Origin: Solicoccozyma terricola
Taxonomy: Eukaryota > Basidiomycota > Tremellomycetes > Filobasidiales > Piskurozymaceae
Assembly (NCBI GenBank): GCA_001600875.1
Contig: BCLD01000014.1
Span: forward strand, 714,924-778,923
DNA length: 64,000 bases
Direction of reading: 5' to 3'
The notes beneath the pieces were generated by a model, which had not been told where the DNA came from, ran no database searches, and worked only from the letters and a program-made list of their open reading frames with translations. Positions 45,148 to 57,555 of this stretch are shown here, one piece after another. Position numbers and translations under genes: made by a program. The number at the start of each line of letters is the position of its first letter. Position 1 is the stretch's first letter.

Positions 45148-48104
45148 TCAGGAACCGGTCACTCCCCGTACAAGCAGATATCCTCTCCCTGAATGACCAC
45201 GGTCGGCTTTCCAGCCATTCCGTTCAAGAACGTTTGCGATGGCCGGTAGAAGGATGCCGACGTGATTGGGAGAGTGCTTGCCAACGCCGGTGATGATTTG
45301 GAAAGGTTTAGCGGGGGACGGCGCTAGGAGGAATGGAGTACCATGATGAGTTTGATGACAAAGGCAAGCCGGCAGCAAAAGCACTCACCAAAGTTCTGCG
45401 ATGCGTGCCATTCGGTTACGGATTCCAATACTACCGTCGTAGCCTCTGCCAGTGTGAGGTGGTGTATATCGATGCAGAATTTGTCATGGTGAGCGCTTTC
45501 GGACAGGGAATGTGTTAGCGCTCGGACCGATGCCAGATGCCACAGACCAGTCACCTCTGCTTTTTAACAATCTCCCTGGCTGCTCTGAGTTCCCACATCC
45601 TCGCTTCCTGCTCATAACGTCTGGCTTCGGCAGCGTAGAAAGCCGCAACCTCATAACCTGAACCTGCACTGTTGTTCTTTGTGGTGACCTTGAAGTATTT
45701 GCCTGCCTGTCGCATCGCCTCTTCTCGCCTGCGCCGCTGTTCAGCGGCGCGTCTGCGGCAGACATTGAGATCGTAGATAGATTGAATTGCCAGCTTTTCC
45801 GAAGGGTCGGTGAACAGTGAACCTGGGGTGGCATCGTGAGGGGTTGCCCCGCGAGAATAGGAGGGAATGTATTCCGCCAAAGGATGATCCACCGTCCGCC
45901 TCTTGGTTTTGGCTTTGGTCACCGTGCGCCAGTTCTGAGGATGCTCTACTTTGCGACGGGCTTTCTCGTCGTTTTTAGCCTTTTGCGGTGATGGAGCAAA
46001 AGTGGATGGAGCGGTAAGAGCGGTCTGAGAATTCACGCAAGGTTTCGGTGTGATGTTGGTGTTGGGAAGCGACTGTTGTCCCTCTGAGTGCGAAGCAACA
46101 GTCTCCGCCAAGTGGTTGCTTTCGCCTTGCCACCCCCGTACCTCTTGAAGCAATGAGCATAGGTCGAGCGCAACGCCGACGTCCCCGCGAGACGCTCTGA
46201 CGCAGACCTGAAGATCTTTCCGGGCATCCATTGAGGTTAAGTCGATAGCGTCCGTCTGTGAGATGCCCATGATCTCAGCCGCCATTAGGAGGGCATTCTC
46301 AACGGCAGCTCGCGGTATCATGAGAGATTCAAGCGCTGCCTTCATTGCAGCATAAGCAGATATGTATGATTGAGAGTGGAAGTAGCTGAGAAACAGCCCC
46401 GAGGTAGCTTTGGGGTTGTGTTCACGAAGCAGGTGTTCCATGGCGGACGCAAGGGAGATAAATGTGTGCCAGGTGTTTGGGGATGGCTGAGTTGCTAGGG
46501 GTGGCATTGAAGACCGAGACATTGCGCTTCCGTCCATCCTATGTGACGACTGTGCATTTATATCACGGCGTTGCAAGATATCCACGAGAGGTGTAGGCTT
46601 CGCTCTGCCCCTGCGGCCTCTCGAGCTGATGGATGTCGTCTCACTACCACTCTCGTCCTCGGAGGCGGATGATGCGCCACCGCTCGAAGCCCAGTCTGTC
46701 GAGCTGCTTGCGTATCGTGAGCCGACGGTCTCCTGCTTGATGATCTGCACTGGTTTGGGAGCCAAATCGGCTTTGCTTGTCCTGTTATTGGAGCGAGGTA
46801 CTGATGGGAATGCACGACCGAGTCTACTGTATATCGGCGTCGTGAGACTGAGCTTGGGTGTCGAGGGAGATGGTAAGGCGGGCGTGGTGGTTCCCGAAGA
46901 GCGTCTCGGCGTTTCGATCTCGAACGGCTCCAATGGATCATCCGGCATAGAATGCTCCTCGTCCTCTTCTGTCGTCGAACCGGTTGTCCCATTTTGATCG
47001 TCCTCCCATGTACCTCGCTCCTGGACATCCCGAATTCGTTCTTGCGATACCAAGTCATCGATCGCTCGGACGACATCGACGTGGCCAGAAGGAGAAGTAG
47101 CCCGGGTGATGGCATCGAGGATGGTCGGATGAGGTCTGCAGTGCAGGTCTCTGATCAGTACGGGCTTCCTGAAGGCTGCCGGATTCACGTACAGATACTC
47201 GAACATCTCCATGAGAAAAACATCCATTACCTGATCTTGATCGCTTTCGTTGCGTTGCACTCGCAAATCCTCCATAATCCTTTCCAGATCCGAATCGTGC
47301 TCTTGATCGGTCGTATAGTCGACTTGAGGTGAATGAGTGGACTTTTTGATATCGGCAGCCGAGATGGCAAGGATACCTGGAGTTCGCAATGTTGGTTCGG
47401 CGGAAGCGGAGGATGACCTACCAGCGTCCAGGGTTTTTCCCTTTTTCCCCGATCCGGCCCTTGGCGGAACTGACTCAGAGGTTCCGGACGGTGCAAGTGG
47501 TGAACCGAATGCCTGACCTTGTGTGCGTGACAGAGAAGCGATATCGTCGCTAGATTCGACTGCACTTGAAGTGGAGGGCCCCGTTTGGTCCGCAACATGT
47601 TGAGCAAAACCTTCGTCATCATCTGGCACCATTCCAGCTTGTAGGATGGCGAGAGTCTCTCTGATGTCTTCCAGTGCAGTCTGAGACGACTTGGAGGAAG
47701 CAAGTTCCGCTGGATTGAGGTCGGAGATCAGGGACAGAATGAGGGGTAGATCGAGGAGAGGGTAATCAGACTGGGAAGAGAGATAGAGTTCAGCTGAGTG
47801 CGAAGATGATTGGTCGGAGTGTGCATGGCATGTTTCTACTCACTGCCAGCGATGTCGCGACAGCCTGCATGGCATCCTCCCATTCGCTTCTCTGTCTCTG
47901 CTCTTCTTCACGAATGCCCAATACCTCTTTGATCCTCTTCTTGGGTTCGTCTGCTACGAGATCGTCATTACCACGAGACGCCGGTGAAGACCCACTGCGT
48001 TTTCCAGCAGCATGATGAGATGTGGACAGCGCCATGGCGGACGTCATCAGCCCACTCCCTGAGGAGGCGATGATCTTTTGGCCATGGGTCGATCGGCGTG
48101 ACAT
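45148..48104 (-). CDS. DUF1771-Smr domain protein (Cue2/N4BP2-like)
   Basis: Family members include endonucleases that cut mRNA at stalled ribosomes (yeast Cue2), but substrate is not deducible here. The start MSRRSTHGQKI (48104) is followed by a helical segment and two exons that contain YPLLDLPLILSLISDLNP and ALEDIRETLAILQAGM. The long middle exon holds a helical region (VFLMEMFEYLYVNPAAFRKP, MEHLLREHNPKATSGLFLSY) and low-complexity sequence. DUF1771 is clear: EVAAFYAAEARRYEQEARM after a basic helix. The last exons form the Smr domain: FCIDIHHLTLAEATTVVLES and FQIITGVGKHSPNHVG, then GRGYLLVRG. The usual LDLHG is here IDIHH. No CUE domain was recognised with certainty. Confidence 0.83.
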
Positions 48105-48755
48105 TGAAAGCGGCTGGAGAGTGAGTTCGCGACGGCGGGTAGGTGGTACCGGGGGAGACGGTGTAGGCGGGCGACGGCAACAGGCTTCCGTGGTTGCCGA
48201 GACGGCTATGGCGAGGACATTGACGACGAGGACGAGGACGAGGTGGTGGACTGAAGTGGAAGACTGGTCGATGTTATGTCATCGAACATCGGGCTGGACG
48301 ATTTTATTGATTGATTATTACTTAGTTGTGAATCGTAAACAAGTCGGGAGATGACGTCGACGATCGCCACGGACGATGGTCATGGCGAGCAGAGGCAGGG
48401 GCAGAGGCAGGGCAGCACTAGGGCTTCGCCAGCGGGGCTGCGGATGACCTCTGGGAGTATGCACACCTTTCAACGTAGCTAGGGGTCTGATCCATGCGGC
48501 CGATGTGTGTGGTTTGTTCTTGTCTCATGCCGTCGATGCCATCCATCCATACATCGATGTGGTGTATCCCAGACTATCTCAATCGGAGCCGGTCTCCCTT
48601 CAAGTCAACTCTCCGCCAAAGAACACTCGTCCCCTTTCCCCCAGCAGCCGACCGTCTTCAGTTGCGGCCGCGAGGATCTTGGAAGAGCGATCCGCTCGAA
48701 TAGGTTTGTTTCCCTTTCCCAATCTGGCGCCTTGGTCATCGTCGTTCGATGTCGC
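48105..48755. other. Intergenic region DUF1771-Smr gene / DUF423 gene
   Basis: About 650 bp upstream of one minus-strand gene and downstream of the next. It includes GACGAGGACGAGGACG-type repeats near 48218-48242 and CAGAGGCAGGGGCAGAGGCAGG near 48389-48410. The open + frame at 48507-49229 has no family signal and runs antisense to the DUF423 gene. Confidence 0.45.
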
Positions 48756-49331
48756 TTACAGTGCGAGGGTGATATAACTGTTCAGATGGCAGAAAAGTCA
48801 CATCGTTCAGGATTCATTCTGCATCTATTCACCCACTCAGTGAACGCTCACCCTGCAATCATCAACAACCCGCCCAAAGGAGTGACGGGGCCCAGTACCT
48901 TCCCAACCTTCTCCCTTGCCAGAACGAGCGCAAAGATACTCCCCGAGAACATGATCGTTCCACTGATGATAAGCGGGGCTGCCCACCTGGTCAGTCCTGG
49001 CGTTCTTCGGAGAAGTAAAGATGGGTTGGCGTTGTACACTCCCACAGCGAGGAGAGCAAGTCCGTTGTATATCATGTACGACGAACCGATAGACCAAGAG
49101 TTGAGGGATCGGGTTTGGTCAGCAGAGGGGAGCGATGCGAGTCGAGATCGGAGGGCGTGGGACCCAAATGCTCCGAAAGAGATACCGACGGCAGCTGGAG
49201 GACAAGGAGGTGAAGACGGGGGTAGGTAGGTAGCATGGCGGGTCAGCTCGGGATGACACGATACAGTTGGCATTCAACGTACTCAAGCCTGCTCCAGTGC
49301 GAAAGATGTTGGAAGGAGAGAGAAAGGACAT
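48756..49331 (-). CDS. Small DUF423/TMEM256-family membrane protein
   Basis: Family of four-helix membrane proteins (bacterial YgdD, animal TMEM256) of unknown function. Exon 1 encodes MSFLSPSNIFRTGAGL; the intron begins GTACGTTG and ends CTCCAG. Exon 2 reads TAVGISFGAFGSHALRSRL, the family's GAFGAHxL signature, then IGSSYMIYNGLALLAVGVY, AAPLIISGTIMFSGSIFAL and GPVTPLGGLLMIAG. A last tiny exon adds YITLAL. Total about 155 residues, full length for the family. It lies between two minus-strand genes but is separated by hundreds of bases. Confidence 0.85.
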
Positions 49332-49809
49332 GATGTGTGCAAGGTAGTGGTGGGTTGATGACGATGGAGTGTTGGCAATATAAGATGTTCAATACCGCTG
49401 GTGTTGAGGCAAGACGATGTCGACAGATATGGACACGAGTATCTCTGGACAAGCAAAAGTGCGAAACGCGTGGTTCGTAAGGTCCGATGACCTGATGACA
49501 GGGTGGATAGCGACGACGACGACGACGAGCAACAGGGAGCATTGGGAGCATCCAATCCAAAGTGTATTGGCTGGTCTGGAGGGTGGGGTGGGCCCATTTG
49601 ATCTCTGCATTACTGATTCAATCCCCATCTAGGCATAAGCAGCACCATCGTCCGAGCAGCTCGCCACAGACAGGTCTCTCATGCTCAACAGACCTCTCGC
49701 TCCCAACAGAGCGCTCGGTACCAAACATGTCGCAAGATGGATATGCAGGCAGCACACTATACATCCACAAGGGTCCTACTGAATCTACAGCTACAGCATC
49801 GAGGTGAGT
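49332..49809. other. Intergenic region DUF423 gene / GH5 gene
   Basis: About 480 bp between two minus-strand genes. It contains a GACGACGACGACGAC microsatellite (about 49512-49528) and the probable promoter of the DUF423 gene. No gene seen. Confidence 0.45.
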
Positions 49810-52557
49810 TTAGGACTGATTGTCCTTCATCAAGATCTCGTTCAACCTGGTTCGTCGCTCGCAGTGTTCTGTGGATAGGAGTTACAAAGGGATTTAACAC
49901 TCACTGCACCAAAGGGATTACAGCCAGTAGCTAGCCCCTCGACTTACCGAACGAGAAACTCTTCGCGAGCGCATCCAATTCCTCCAGCGACTTGCCCTTG
50001 AAGTATGCGCCGTACTCGTGCACGAGCTCCTCCTACGTCGTTGATTCTCGCACATCAGCATGCAGTAAATGAAACCCCCATACTGGTTGACACTCACAGA
50101 CAGCAGGATGTTACGAACGAAACGTGCGATCTTGGTCTCCACCTTCCAGGTCTTCGGGTATCTCGATTCGATTGAGGGAACATTCTTTACGAACCACTTT
50201 GCTAGTGGGTCAAAGATCGATGGCAAATCTCCAACTTGATCGTCGCAACCCCATTCGTCCGCCGCAAGAGCCTAGTCGAGGTGGGTGGGAGTTAATCAGC
50301 TGAGGTCACCTTAACATCCGTGTCGCCATCGAGCCCACCTTCTTCTTTTCCAGGAAGGGCTTCAACAGCTTCATGTAAGGGGTGTCCTTGGACACATAGG
50401 TCATACCCTGGAACCCGATATCCTTGTACAGCCAAATCGACCAGCTGGCGTTGGCCTGCTTGTAAACGTCGAGCTGGTCTTTGAGGACCATGAAACGGCT
50501 CTCGTTGATCTCTTCCCAGTTCGGGAGTCCGTCATCTTCGTTCTGGTACACGGGTCCGAATTCACCGTCTGTGAAGGGGGTGACGAGAGGGGGTTAGTTG
50601 CACGCCTCGGCGACTATTATGTGCAGCCTTGTAACTAACTCCAGATAGGGCCCTTGTGCTTCCTCATGTACTCTACCTTGCGGTCGAAAGAGGCCTGGAC
50701 CTTGGCCTTTTGGTCGGACGTGCCCTAAAAGACCATGCAAGTCGACGGATGTTCCTAGTATTAGCAGATGCGTTCCCTCACCTGTGTGTCGAAAGGAAAA
50801 GTGACTCACGGTATAAGTAGCAGGAGGGTTGGGGAAACCAAAGTTGGAGTAGTCGTGGCATGCGTAGACTGTGTTGGGAAGAGGGTCCTTGAACTGTCGG
50901 AAGTCGGCGCCGAAGGTGCTGTTGTGGAGAGGGAGGGAAAGCTCGGTCAGCCAGTGACTCCTTCACTCTGAGGGCGAAGGCAAGTGTTCTCACTTGCCAC
51001 TGCGAGATGGTACATCAAACATTAGTTCCAGTCACATTCAGCCAGGACCTCCATAACTCACTCCAAGAACAAGATGTGATGCGGATCAATCTTTCTGATC
51101 GCCTTCTCCACCCTCTCGTAGAACACCAACAGTCGAGTATGCTGCTCATCCGTTGGCTCATTCAGTGGGTTGTACCCCGCCACCCATGTGTTGTTCTTGT
51201 AATGCTCGGCGAGATGTTCCCAGATTTTGACGGTACGGTTTTGGAAGTCGAGGTGTTCCCAGACTGGGCAGGAGAGTGTTCAGCGTGAGCGACAGGGCTA
51301 CTAACAGTTGAACGATAGAGAGAGGACATACAAAGAGCTTGCGCGTTTCCAGCGTCTGCGTGCCAGTCAATATTCTGGCCTGTGAAGATGGCAGCGATGA
51401 GACAAGGTCTGCAAGGAAGCCGTACAAGACGCCACTCTCTTACCTCCAGGTGCAGCGTGAAGATCAATGACCGTGTAGATCCCATGTTTGGCACACTAAG
51501 AAGATGCGCTTGCCAAATCAGTGCCCAGAAGATAGGGTTGTCGGGAAATCACCACCCACTCACCAAATCAATGACCCGATCAAGGTGCTTCAATCCCTCC
51601 GTCTTGAAGACACCAGGGTTCATGTCGTCCTCAAAGTGTCGGTAGTTGACCTGATCGGAGGTGTTGGTGGATGAGCTCGTTGGGTTAGACGTTGGTCGAC
51701 TTGGATGAGGAGACTTACAGGCAGACGAATGCAGTTCAAGCCCAATGAGGCGAAGAATTCGGCATCGGCGTCCATGAAGAAGTATTCGAGAAACTGATAC
51801 AGGGAAGAACAAGGAAAAGCAGACAGGAAGTGAAAGCAGAGCAAAAAAGAAGGGAAGAGAAGAGGAAAGGGAAGAAAAGGCGAAGAAGTAGAGAAGAAAA
51901 TGAGCATCCCAGACACGATTCTAATCGACCTGGATCCCCCAGACACATCTATCTTCCTCACCTTGTCAAAGAAGTACTCGTATTTTTCCTCTCCAAGGAC
52001 TTTTTTGAGCTCAGCTCGGACTTGGACTATGAGGGTGGAAGAGAGGAGCGAGGAGAGAGAAGGGATAAGGATAAGGAAAGAAGCAAGGAAGAAGAGGAAG
52101 ACCGACGAGAGAGAAGAGTAGAAGAGGGAGAAGAGGGAGACGAGAGAGAAGAGAAAGAAGAGGGAGAGAGAGAGAAGAGGGAGAGAGAAAGAGAGGGAAG
52201 AGAGAGAAGAACAAAGAAAACCAGACAAGAGAGAAAAGAGAATATATCAGGAACTGGCAATGAAGAGACGCCACCCAACCAACTCACACTCGTGTCCGGG
52301 ATACCCTGTAATGAAGTTCTCCATATTCACTGAAAAGAAAGGATTTATATCAGTTATTCCATTCCAGACCGTCTGTGCGACTACAAAACCCACTCCATCC
52401 TCCGAGACCGGCACCTGGAGGACGACAGGGAGGAGAGTCAGCGAGGCCATGCTCCAGCCGCAACAGCACGATCGAACTTGCCCTTCAGGATGATGGGTTT
52501 GCCGTGGAGCTCGATGTTCTCGCCGTTGACAACGAGGTAGTCTGATGGGGAAGGCAT
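49810..52557 (-). CDS. Glycoside hydrolase family 5 enzyme, cytosolic
   Basis: A beta-glycosidase of the GH5 (cellulase) fold; the exact substrate (beta-1,3-glucan, glucosylceramide or sterylglucoside) is not deducible. Start MPSPSDYLVVNG with no signal peptide, so probably cytosolic. Nine or more exons. Motifs in order: GKPIILKGAGLGGWMNMENF, ITGYPGHEFQVRAELKKVLG, SLGLNCIRLPVNYRHFEDDM, GGQNIDWHADAGNAQALC, then YNPLNEPTDEQH, which holds the acid/base Glu, and DGEFGPVYQ with the nucleophile Glu. It ends SFEHCERRTRLNEILMKDNQS. Intron 1 uses a GC donor (52481). Two introns (about 51795-51965 and 52030-52281) are unusually long and almost pure pyrimidine on the sense strand. Both catalytic residues are present and all frames join. 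Confidence 0.85.
52028..52246. repeat. Purine-only tract (GA-rich) in a GH5 intron
   Basis: About 220 bp made almost only of G and A on the + strand (GAGAGAAGAGG-like units), that is C/T on the gene's sense strand. It fills most of the third intron of the GH5 gene; a shorter similar tract lies at about 51795-51900 in the next intron. Confidence 0.85.
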
Positions 52558-52858
52558 AGTGTGAAGTGACGGGGGTGGTGGAATGGCTGTAAAGTGGATG
52601 GGGGGATGTCTGTCTCTACTGTCTACTGTCTGCTCTCTTTTTTTCTGACCACCGTTGCTTTATATGATATTCCAATCTCTCGGTGAATTGTGATCGTCGG
52701 CGATCGCGGGAGCGCGTGGAGGCAGCGGGGGCGGGGGCGGGGGCGGGGGGATGTCGGGGAATATGCACGTGCATTTGTCGGCCAACGCCGGAGCTGCCAC
52801 GTCATTCATTTATCACACGTAACAGTCGTTATCAACTCTTCGCCACTTCTTGCCACCC
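52558..52858. other. Intergenic region GH5 gene / APC8
   Basis: 300 bp containing a GGGGGCGGGGGC-type G-rich block (about 52728-52750) in the probable GH5 promoter. No gene seen. Confidence 0.45.
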
Positions 52859-55513
52859 TCACCCCCTCATCTCCCACTTCTTCACATGCCGCAAGTCCTC
52901 CTCTGCCGCCTCTTTCTCCGGCGCATTGCTCGTCGCAACCCTCGTCAGATACTCCAGTGCCTGCTCCCGCTCCTCGGCCGTCTGCTCCCCATCGTCAGGG
53001 TTCCCGTCCGCGTTCCCATTCGACCCTCTTCCCAGACCCCCTTCGTCTAACCTCCTCCGCTCCGCGCCGCCTTCACCTGCTGTCGAGGAAAATCGTGTCC
53101 GATCCCGATGCAACAGATCCAGCTCATACTGCGCGACATACAGGTAACTCTGCGCAAGGTCCACAACGCTGTGGCCTTCGCGTTCGCCAATGAGGATGAG
53201 TCGGCGCTGCGTCTGCGCCGCTTTCCTGTAGTCGCCAGCGTTATCGTGCAGTTGCGCGAGTTTGGCGAGGATGTTGATAGTCTGAGGGGCGTCCGCACCA
53301 AGGAGAGCGCGGTTGTTGGATTGGATGGCTTCCGGTAATCTGAGAGCAAAGCAGTAGAGGATTTGAGCAACTCCATTTTACCATGACGACGACGACGCAG
53401 ACCACCGCGAAATCACGCACTTTTTCAAATGCTCGTAAACCGTCGCCAGAGCACTCCACATTCGGCAGTCATAAGGTCTGCAAGTGGACAACGCCGCGTA
53501 AGAACTGAGCCAATAAGTAACCTTCCCTTCCCTTCCCCTCACCTCAAAGCCGTCGCTCGATTGTAATACTGAACAGCGTAGAAATGCATATCGAGCAACT
53601 CGTAGGTCTGTCCGAGACCATACCACGCTCGATAGTCCTTTGGGTTGACATCTGGCGAGAGGGAGCGGCGCGGCGGCGGCGGAAAGCATCAGAACAGGCA
53701 CATTTTCCCGCACCCCAACCCGCGAGCACTCCCACCCACCGATAGCTCTCCGATACGCTTCGATCGCTGCGTGACTGTTCTTCAACTCGACGAATTCGTG
53801 TCCCATCAACGTCCACGCAGGGAGGTAATCACGGTTCAGTTGGAGAGATCTTTTGAAATACTGAATCGCTTTGGTGTGCTCCTCTCGTGCCGAATAGTAG
53901 TTTCCTGGAAGGGTACCGGTGGCCCATCATTCCCGATTAAGTTTACTTCGAATCGTAGACCAAATACTGCGACCACTCACCAATCAAACAACAAACCTCG
54001 GCCCTATTCTTATCCACTTCGGCATACTCGTGCGCCAACTTTCCAAGCTTGGCTTTCCTGTTCATCACGTACAGCATGTTGGAGTAAATTTCGATCTCTT
54101 CGAGACGGTACGGGTCGATGGCGCGAACGTCGTCAAATGCTCGTTCCGCTTGCTCGAATTCTAGGTCGACAGTCATCAGCCATCAGCAGCAGTAGTCAGC
54201 CACCCCTCTACACACAATCTTCCACCCACCTCTCATATGATACAACACCAGCGCCCGACTCGCTTTCAAATGCACACTCGTCGGGAACACCTTTTGCAGT
54301 TCCCCGATCGTGGTCATCATCAATTCGGTCGCGGAGTGAAGATCCAGCATGACGTTAATGGCGAAGAAACTTTGCATGATCCCTTGAGGTAGATGTTTTT
54401 TCAGTTGAATGAACTGGTAGAAGCGAGGGTGGCGCAAATGTAACATCAGTGCGCGTAGGTAGTATGCGATCGTTACCGGCCATTTCACCCCACCTCTTCT
54501 CCTAGTTGAATACAACTCGCGATGCTCAGCCAGCAACTCCAATTATACGGTGCCAGGTGAACGGATCGAATATAACATTCCAAAGCAACGTCCTTTTGAC
54601 CTAGGCGGGAGTGCAGGATACCTTTGCTGGAGGGTTGGCGTGCGACCGTCAGGGGGTTGATACACAAGCGAGGGGAAATGGCACCACCCACAGATACAAC
54701 AGATAAGGCTCGTTCTCGTCTTCCAGTTGTGAGAGGATAGGGTAGATGTGGGGTGTGATAGCAATACGCTCTTCCTTGGTGTCTGTGAAAGCGTGTTGGC
54801 GCGGTCAATAAATCAAGTCATATGTAAATCTTAACATCATCACAAACCCATAAAGTGCGGTAAATTTTCTTGAGCTTTCTTGTCTGCGGCCTGAAAAAAA
54901 TGGTGTATACGGCCAATCAGTCGTGCCTCGCCGCTATATCTCCCACTGAACTCACCAAATACGTCGCATACAGTCTTAAGAACTTGGCCTTTTTCGACTT
55001 GCAGCCTTCCAGTGTCTTTGCGACCCGCTCCAGCTCCTTGCCGTCGTAATACGTCTTTGCCAAGTCAAACTCATCGTCCTCGGCCGCCATCTCCTCCTCT
55101 CCCCATGTCGAAGCTGGCGCGACATAGTCTAGCGTCCTACTCGAGTTCAAGACGTGGTCTCCGAGAGAAATGCGGGTATTGCGGGGTGGTCGGGAAGAGG
55201 ACGTCGGCGTGGATGTTTTAAAGTCGGGCAAGTTCAGTGTGATGGAAGATGCTTGGCGGATCGGGCTGGGGATGGAAACGAGGAGTTCACCGGCCCTGAC
55301 GGAGAAAGGGAAGGGGTCAACATCTGCCACTGCTGTCTGCCACTGCTCTGACCACTTCTCGGCGAGGGCATCTCACCACTTGGCAGACATCTGCAATCCT
55401 CTATCCTTGCATTCCTTGATGGCCGTCCGGAGATCCCTCGCGAGGTGGATCTTCTCATCATATGTGAGTCCGACGATGGATGGTGCCGGTGCGGAAGCCG
55501 CTGCAAACGACAT
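52859..55513 (-). CDS. CDC23: Anaphase-promoting complex subunit 8 (Cdc23)
   Basis: TPR subunit of the APC/C ubiquitin ligase that drives mitotic exit. Start [16 protein letters not shown] (55513); the junction [13 protein letters not shown] reproduces the conserved N-terminal block of the family. Many short exons follow with TPR repeats: [117 protein letters not shown] and [19 protein letters not shown]. The order and the [17 protein letters not shown] block are diagnostic. The C-terminus is a charged helix ending [14 protein letters not shown]. The gene is complete. Confidence 0.93.
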
Positions 55514-55809
55514 GAGACCGGTCAAGATGTCATGAATGTGTGTGTTGGGTTGGATGACGGTAAGGATGTGTTGGAATGGGATGGGATTGTTTACAGTTCA
55601 ACTTTCCCAAAAGTTGGTCACGCGTTTCAGGTGTTTCTCATGGCACCAGTGGGCGACAGTATAAGGACTGGCGACTGGCGACTGGGCTGTTGGCATCGGC
55701 TTCCTCAGCATCATCGCTGTCCATCGATGCAGGGCCAGAGTTGACCTGCGTCGTCATCCACTACTGTATGCAAATCATGTATAACCGAGTTCGTGCTTCG
55801 TTATTCTCC

Positions 55810-57555
55810 CTACAACTCATCCCTCTTCGTCCTCTCCACCTCCCCCTGTGCCAGCTTCGTACCCTTGATAGCCGGCACAACATCATCCCTCAACTGCAAT
55901 AATGACAACATCTCATGCACCAAATCCGCAGCGACCATCGTCGTCTGCTCCGCGTTTGTGTCGTAGGCGGGAGCGACCTCAACTACATCCATTCCGACGA
56001 GATTGAGACCTGTAAGACCGCGTAGTATGCCCTTGACTTCACGAGTGGTCCATCCACCTGGCTCTGGAGTGCCGGTACCTGGCGCTGATCCTGGGTCGAT
56101 TCTGAGGAAGACCGACATGGAGAATCACTTCAGCTCCTTCAATGGCCTATTCCCACCTTCATTACATCACCCGGCACACCCACACGTCGATATCGATACT
56201 CAGATAACAAGGAGTATCCTTCACCCTCCTCTTGATGGCCTCCACGATACCCTTCACTCTCATCTCCTCGATATCATCCGTAGTGATGATTTGAAATCCA
56301 ACCACGTCGTCGTGTTTGAGGTCTTCGAAGCCCTGGGAAGGGGGAATTTTCGGGTTACGTCAATCCCCCCGACGTTTTGCGAGGCCAGATAGGTAGCGAC
56401 TCACCTGCAACTTTGTCCTGATACCAGCGTGGATCGATGACGTTTTCGATATCAGGCCCTCTACGCTCGCTTTCCAGAAGAAAGAGCCGTGGGTCTTTGA
56501 CCATCATCTATTGTCAGGGCGGATTCCACAATCGGACCAGGGGAAACGAAACCACTCACAACCTCTGAACTCGCAGTCACAGCTCCAGGGTATTCACTAC
56601 CATCCCAAGTATCCAAATGCGCATCAAAGTGCTGTTCAATGTATTAGTTCAGCGTTCGGGAACCTCCTGTACCCGCCTGTACCCGCCTATCAATCACTCA
56701 CAATTACGCTAATCTCTCCGTAGACAGCCTTCAAACTCCTCAACACAGGTAAGACTACACTATGGTCTCCACCGAGGGTGATGATCTTTGGATGTTCCTT
56801 TCCGTCCAGTGCCTGGCCTTTGGAGCCGACCACGAGGTTATTTTCGAGTGCATGGGAGGATACAGGGCGGGAGAGCAGGGAGGTGTAAGCTGCTTCGATC
56901 TGAGAATATGCGAGCGAGTTATCGTATGGTGAAATTGGGATATCTCCGCAGTCCACCTGTGTCCCAGTCATTATTCCAGTCAGCACGAGCGGGAGGGGGG
57001 ATTTGTGTCACGGCGAGGCAAACTCACGATCTCAATCCCGGTGGTGTAGGGATTCATAGAGTATGGAATCGAATAACCCCTCGCTCCAATATGTCTTCGA
57101 GACCCCGCTCGAATTCCAAAAGGACCGAATCGTGCTCCCGGTCTGTATGAAACCGCGGTCTGTGTTCGGAGAGGGGTCTGTTTAGCGGCGTGTTCCAATG
57201 ATGCAAAAGGATCGAACGAACATACATCGAATGGAGCACCCAAGATCGCGACATCGAAGCCAAACGAAGCGTTGGCGAGACATTTGACGTGAGGTAGATG
57301 TGCATATGTGTTGATCCCTGAAAAGGACAAGTCTGGCATGTGTCCGTACTTTGAGACTGTAGGGGAGGTGCTCAGAGGGTCAGACGAGGTGTAGATCAGA
57401 GGGAGGTTTGGGTTTGGTGGCGGGGAGGACTTACTCCATGCATCTGCGTGTTCTGCGACGAGAGGATCCTGAGCGTCGTGGTTGGCGTGAGCGAGCACAC
57501 TAGGCAGAGCAGCTACGCAGGCGAATGCCAGCCCAGTCTTGATAGAAGTGAGCAT
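55810..57555 (-). CDS. Agmatinase/arginase-family hydrolase with signal peptide and RDEL end
   Basis: Ureohydrolase fold with a two-manganese centre; agmatine to putrescine plus urea is the likely reaction. The start [11 protein letters not shown] (57555) begins a hydrophobic signal peptide ending near PSVLAHA. Core motifs: [71 protein letters not shown] and [15 protein letters not shown]. All the metal-binding His/Asp motifs are present. The last residues are TKRDEL, resembling the HDEL/KDEL ER-retrieval signal. Seven or more exons. The upstream in-frame Met at 57642 would add 29 residues and hide the signal peptide; the start at 57555 is preferred. It is divergent from VMA21. Confidence 0.9.

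Noticed and set aside
48507..49229. 240-codon + frame
   Set aside because: Antisense to the well-supported DUF423 gene and its 3' flank, with no family pattern of its own.
51830..52333. 167-codon charged + frame rich in Glu, Arg and Lys
   Set aside because: Product of the purine-only intron tract of the GH5 gene read on the opposite strand; low complexity.
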